Assembly (NCBI GenBank): GCA_002339675.1
Contig: DDKB01000008.1
Coordinates: 1 to 64,000 of the forward strand
Source: Stutzerimonas stutzeri
GTDB taxonomy: Bacteria > Pseudomonadota > Gammaproteobacteria > Pseudomonadales > Pseudomonadaceae
Direction: 5' to 3'
Length of the DNA: 64,000 nt
The notes under the pieces were generated by a model. The model did not search any database. It was not told the DNA's origin and was given only the letters and a program-made list of their open reading frames with translations. The position numbers and the translations under genes were made by a program. Shown piece by piece: positions 61,502 through 64,000 of the stretch; within the stretch, counting starts at the first letter, position 1, and each line of letters opens with the position of its first letter.

Positions 61502-62512
61502 TCAGCGTTGGTGGCGAATACGCGGATTGGCCAGGCCATAGAGAATATCCACGGTGAAGTTGACGAGAATGACCAGGCAGGCCACCAGCAGAATGCCGTT
61601 TTGCACCACTGGGTAGTCCCGCGCGCTGATGGATTCGATCAGCCATTTGCCAATGCCGGGCCAAGAGAAGATGGTTTCGGTCAGCACGGCTCCGGCCAGC
61701 AATGTGCCGATCTGCAGGCCGAACACGGTCAGCACGGGGATCAGCGCGTTGCGCAGCCCATGGATGAACACCACCCGATTCGGCGACAGGCCTTTTGCGC
61801 GCGCGGTCCGTATGTAGTCCTCGCGCAGCACCTCGAGCATGGCCGAGCGAGTCATGCGGGCAATCACTGCGAGCGGGATCGTTGCCAGCACGATGGCCGG
61901 CAGGATCATGTGGTGCAGGGCGTCGAGAAACGCGCCTTCCTCGCCGCTCAGCAGCGTGTCTACAAGCATGAAACCGGTCACCGGCGGAACGTCGTAGAGC
62001 AGATCGATGCGCCCCGACACTGGCGTCCAGCCCAGCCCAACGGAGAAAAACATGATCAGGATCAGTGCCCACCAGAAGATCGGCATCGAATAACCGACAA
62101 GCGATACGCCCATCACGCCGTGATCGAACAGCGAACCGCGTTTGAGCGCCGCTACCACGCCGGCAAGTACGCCCAGGGTGCCAGCAATGATCAGGGCCGC
62201 GATGGCCAGCTCAAGCGTGGCGGGGAACAGTGTGGTGAATTCCTTCCAGACGCTGGTGCGGGTGCGTAGCGATTCGCCGAGGTTTCCGTGGGCCAGATCG
62301 CCGATGTAATCGAGGTATTGCACATAGAGCGGCTGGTCCAGGCCAAGGCGCGCCATGGCCTGGGCATGCATCTCGGGGTCGACCTTGCGCTCGCCCATCA
62401 TCACTTCAACCGGATCGCCGGGAATCATGCGAATCAGGGCGAAGGTGAGCAGGGTGATGCCGAAAAACGTCGGTATCAGCAGACCCACTCGACGAGCTAT
62501 CAAGCTGAACAT
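61502..62512 (-). CDS. dppB: Dipeptide ABC transporter permease DppB
   Basis: A 336-residue inner-membrane permease. The N-terminus MFSLIARRVGLLIPTFFGITLLTFALIRMIPGDPV is the DppB hallmark, and the EAA loop is GAVLTETIFSWPGIGKWLIESI. It is followed by dppC after 13 bases. Confidence 0.95.
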   Translation of the reverse strand: MFSLIARRVGLLIPTFFGITLLTFALIRMIPGDPVEVMMGERKVDPEMHAQAMARLGLDQPLYVQYLDYIGDLAHGNLGESLRTRTSVWKEFTTLFPATLELAIAALIIAGTLGVLAGVVAALKRGSLFDHGVMGVSLVGYSMPIFWWALILIMFFSVGLGWTPVSGRIDLLYDVPPVTGFMLVDTLLSGEEGAFLDALHHMILPAIVLATIPLAVIARMTRSAMLEVLREDYIRTARAKGLSPNRVVFIHGLRNALIPVLTVFGLQIGTLLAGAVLTETIFSWPGIGKWLIESISARDYPVVQNGILLVACLVILVNFTVDILYGLANPRIRHQR

Positions 62513-62646
62513 GGGGTTAGAACTCCTGATAGGGCGGGTCTCGCCTGACTGAAGGAGGACAGCCAGGCAAGCGCCAAAACGGCCTGAACCGCGACAGGCT
62601 GGCTGTGAGCAGCCCCAGGTCGCGGTCGCGATAGAAACAGCGCGCA

Positions 62647-62678
62647 GTGATCGGGCAAGCCGAGGCTCGCCCGGTCAC
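62647..62678 (-). terminator. Stem-loop between dppA and dppB
   Basis: GTGATCGGGCAAGCC, loop GA, GGCTCGCCCGGTCAC is a 15-bp stem with two G-U-type mismatches, 7 bases after the dppA stop, inside the operon. It lacks a T-run, so it probably acts as an attenuator or RNase block that keeps dppA mRNA high compared with dppBCDF. Confidence 0.55.
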
Positions 62679-62685
62679 CCGTTCA

Positions 62686-64000
62686 TTAGCGCTTGTTCTC
62701 CACGCCGTAGAAGGAGTTGAGTGCGAACGGGCTGATCTTGAAACCCTCAACGCTGTTGCGCATGGGCTGGTAAACAGTCGAGTGCGCGATGGGGGTGATC
62801 GGCACCTGCTCTTGAATGATGTGCTGCGCCTGCTGATAAAGCTTGGTGCGCTCAGCCTGATCCGTCATGCGCTTGGCCTGTTTGACGACCTTGTCGTATT
62901 CAGGGTCGCACCACATGGAAAAGTTGTTGCCACCCACCGCATCGCAGCCATACAGGGTGTTGAGCCAGTTGTCCGGATCACCATTGTCGCCCGTCCAGCC
63001 GATCAACATGGCGTCGTGCTCGCCGGCATGGGCGCGCTTGATGTACTCACCCCATTCATAACTGACGATGCGCGCCTTGATCCCGATCTTGGCCCAGTCA
63101 GCCTGGATCATCTGCGCCATCAGCTTGGCGTTGGGGTTGTAGGGACGTTGTACCGGCATGGCCCAAAGCGTGATTTCGGTGCCTTCCTTGACGCCGGCCT
63201 GCTTGAGCAATTCGCGGGCCTTTTCCGGATTGTATTCGGTGCCCTTGATGCTCTCGTCGTAGGACCACTGGGTAGGCGGGAGGGCGTTCACGGCCAGCTG
63301 CCCTGCGCCCTGATAAACCGCCTCGATGATCGACTTCTTATCGATCGCCATGTCGAGCGCCTGGCGTACTTCGAGTTTGCCGAGCGGCTCGTGCTCGACG
63401 TTATACGCGATGTAGCCAAGGTTGAAGCCGGGTTGGTTTGGCACCTTGACGTTCGGGTCGTCCTGCAGCGCTTTCAGGTCGGCGGGGCGCGGGTTGAGGG
63501 TGACCTGGCATTCGCCGGCGCGGAGTTTCTGCGCGCGGACCGAGGCATCCGTGGTGATGGCAAAGATCAGGTTATCGATCTTTACATCCTCAGGCTTCCA
63601 GTAGTCCTTGTTTGCTTTGTAGCGGACTGCCGCATCCTTCTGGTAGCGGCTGAACACGAATGGCCCGGTGCCAATCGGCTTGCGATTGATCTGCTCGGCG
63701 TTGCCGTTCTTCAACAGCTGGTCTGCATATTCTGCCGACTGGATGGAGGCGAAGTGCATCGCCATATTCTGGATAAAGGCCGCGTCCACCTTGTCGAGCG
63801 TGAACCGCACCGTCATGTCGTCGAGCTTTTCGACCTTGGTGATGTTCTTGTCCATTCCCATGTCGGTGAAGTAGGGAAACTCACTGGGATAGGCTTTTCG
63901 AAACGGGTGGTTCTCGTCCAGCATGCGCTGGAAGGTGAAGACGACGTCGTCGGCGTTGAATTCGCGGCTGGGCGTGAAGTAGTCGGTGGTGTGAAATTTC
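62686..64000 (-). CDS. dppA: Dipeptide-binding protein DppA, 5' end outside the window
   Basis: A partial substrate-binding protein of the SBP_bac_5 family: 437 C-terminal residues are present and the signal peptide and first about 90 residues lie beyond the right edge. The frame reads through to base 64000 (KFHTTDYFTPSREFNADDVVFTFQRMLDENHPFRK region), so the ATG at 63924 is internal and not the start. IGTGPFVFSRYQKDAAVRYKANKDYWK and YNVEHEPLGKLEVRQALDMAIDK are family segments; MLIGWTGDNGDPDNWLNTL is the peptide-pocket region. Confidence 0.93.
   Translation of the reverse strand, partial: KFHTTDYFTPSREFNADDVVFTFQRMLDENHPFRKAYPSEFPYFTDMGMDKNITKVEKLDDMTVRFTLDKVDAAFIQNMAMHFASIQSAEYADQLLKNGNAEQINRKPIGTGPFVFSRYQKDAAVRYKANKDYWKPEDVKIDNLIFAITTDASVRAQKLRAGECQVTLNPRPADLKALQDDPNVKVPNQPGFNLGYIAYNVEHEPLGKLEVRQALDMAIDKKSIIEAVYQGAGQLAVNALPPTQWSYDESIKGTEYNPEKARELLKQAGVKEGTEITLWAMPVQRPYNPNAKLMAQMIQADWAKIGIKARIVSYEWGEYIKRAHAGEHDAMLIGWTGDNGDPDNWLNTLYGCDAVGGNNFSMWCDPEYDKVVKQAKRMTDQAERTKLYQQAQHIIQEQVPITPIAHSTVYQPMRNSVEGFKISPFALNSFYGVENKR

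Noticed and set aside
62686..63924. dppA starting at ATG 63924
   Set aside because: The reading frame and family similarity continue unbroken to the window edge, so this methionine is internal.

Overview
The window is a contiguous piece of a gamma-proteobacterial core chromosome, almost certainly a Pseudomonas of the P. stutzeri (Stutzerimonas) group. Support comes from the high-GC coding bias, the lipoprotein OprI, the cmaX-crfX-cmpX-sigX-oprF block, monomeric plus dimeric isocitrate dehydrogenases side by side, and long gene runs that, as I recall the P. aeruginosa map, follow PA1750-PA1777 and then PA2634-PA2604. The stutzeri assignment is inference from protein sequence, not a database result. 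I see no insertion sequence, prophage, CRISPR array, toxin-antitoxin pair or defence island; the region is dense housekeeping DNA.

Layout. 1-6.3 kb: oprI, a small GNAT protein, DAHP synthase, a ketopantoate-reductase-like gene, then sulfur assimilation (cysB, cysH) and thrH. 6.3-10.8 kb: pabB and a three-gene operon encoding a retropepsin-like periplasmic protease, an inactive transglutaminase fused to seven membrane helices, and an ATP-grasp glutamate-ligase-like enzyme; this is the least understood functional system in the window. 11.0-17.9 kb: 2-methylcitrate cycle operon (GntR regulator, prpB, prpC, acnD, prpF), without prpD. 17.9-21.3 kb: divergent ppsR/ppsA controlling gluconeogenic PEP synthesis. 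21.4-25.9 kb: rraA, then cmaX-crfX-cmpX-sigX-oprF, an envelope and membrane-stress block.

25.85-28.8 kb: a gene-poor stretch with an unexplained inverted-repeat structure, followed by aceA (isocitrate lyase), which has a distant promoter candidate, an RccR-like operator and an apparent leader of about 400 nt. 28.8-35.7 kb: a string of minus-strand genes (two poorly characterised envelope or unknown proteins, GNAT, roxA, purB, hflD, mnmA, Nudix). 35.7-39.6 kb: divergent idh and icd. 39.7-44.7 kb: cspD, clpS-clpA, infA, bpt, aat, which together hold the bacterial N-degron recognition and degradation pathway. 44.7-53.6 kb: trxB, ftsK, lolA, rarA, crcB, serS, cysG. 53.6-57.9 kb: glutathionyl-hydroquinone reductase, a trpD2/ybiB gene, the tusDCBE sulfur relay and a yccA-like Bax-inhibitor protein. 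57.97-64 kb: tRNA-Ser(UGA), a DUF1652-like small protein, and a dppABCDF dipeptide transporter whose dppA runs off the right edge.

The metabolic theme of the first half is carbon switching: propionate (prp), acetate and fatty acids (aceA), gluconeogenesis (ppsA) and the isocitrate branch point (idh, icd, aceA). Sulfur handling also recurs: CysB/CysH activate and reduce sulfate, CysG makes siroheme for sulfite reductase, and TusDCBE with MnmA delivers sulfur to tRNA wobble uridines.
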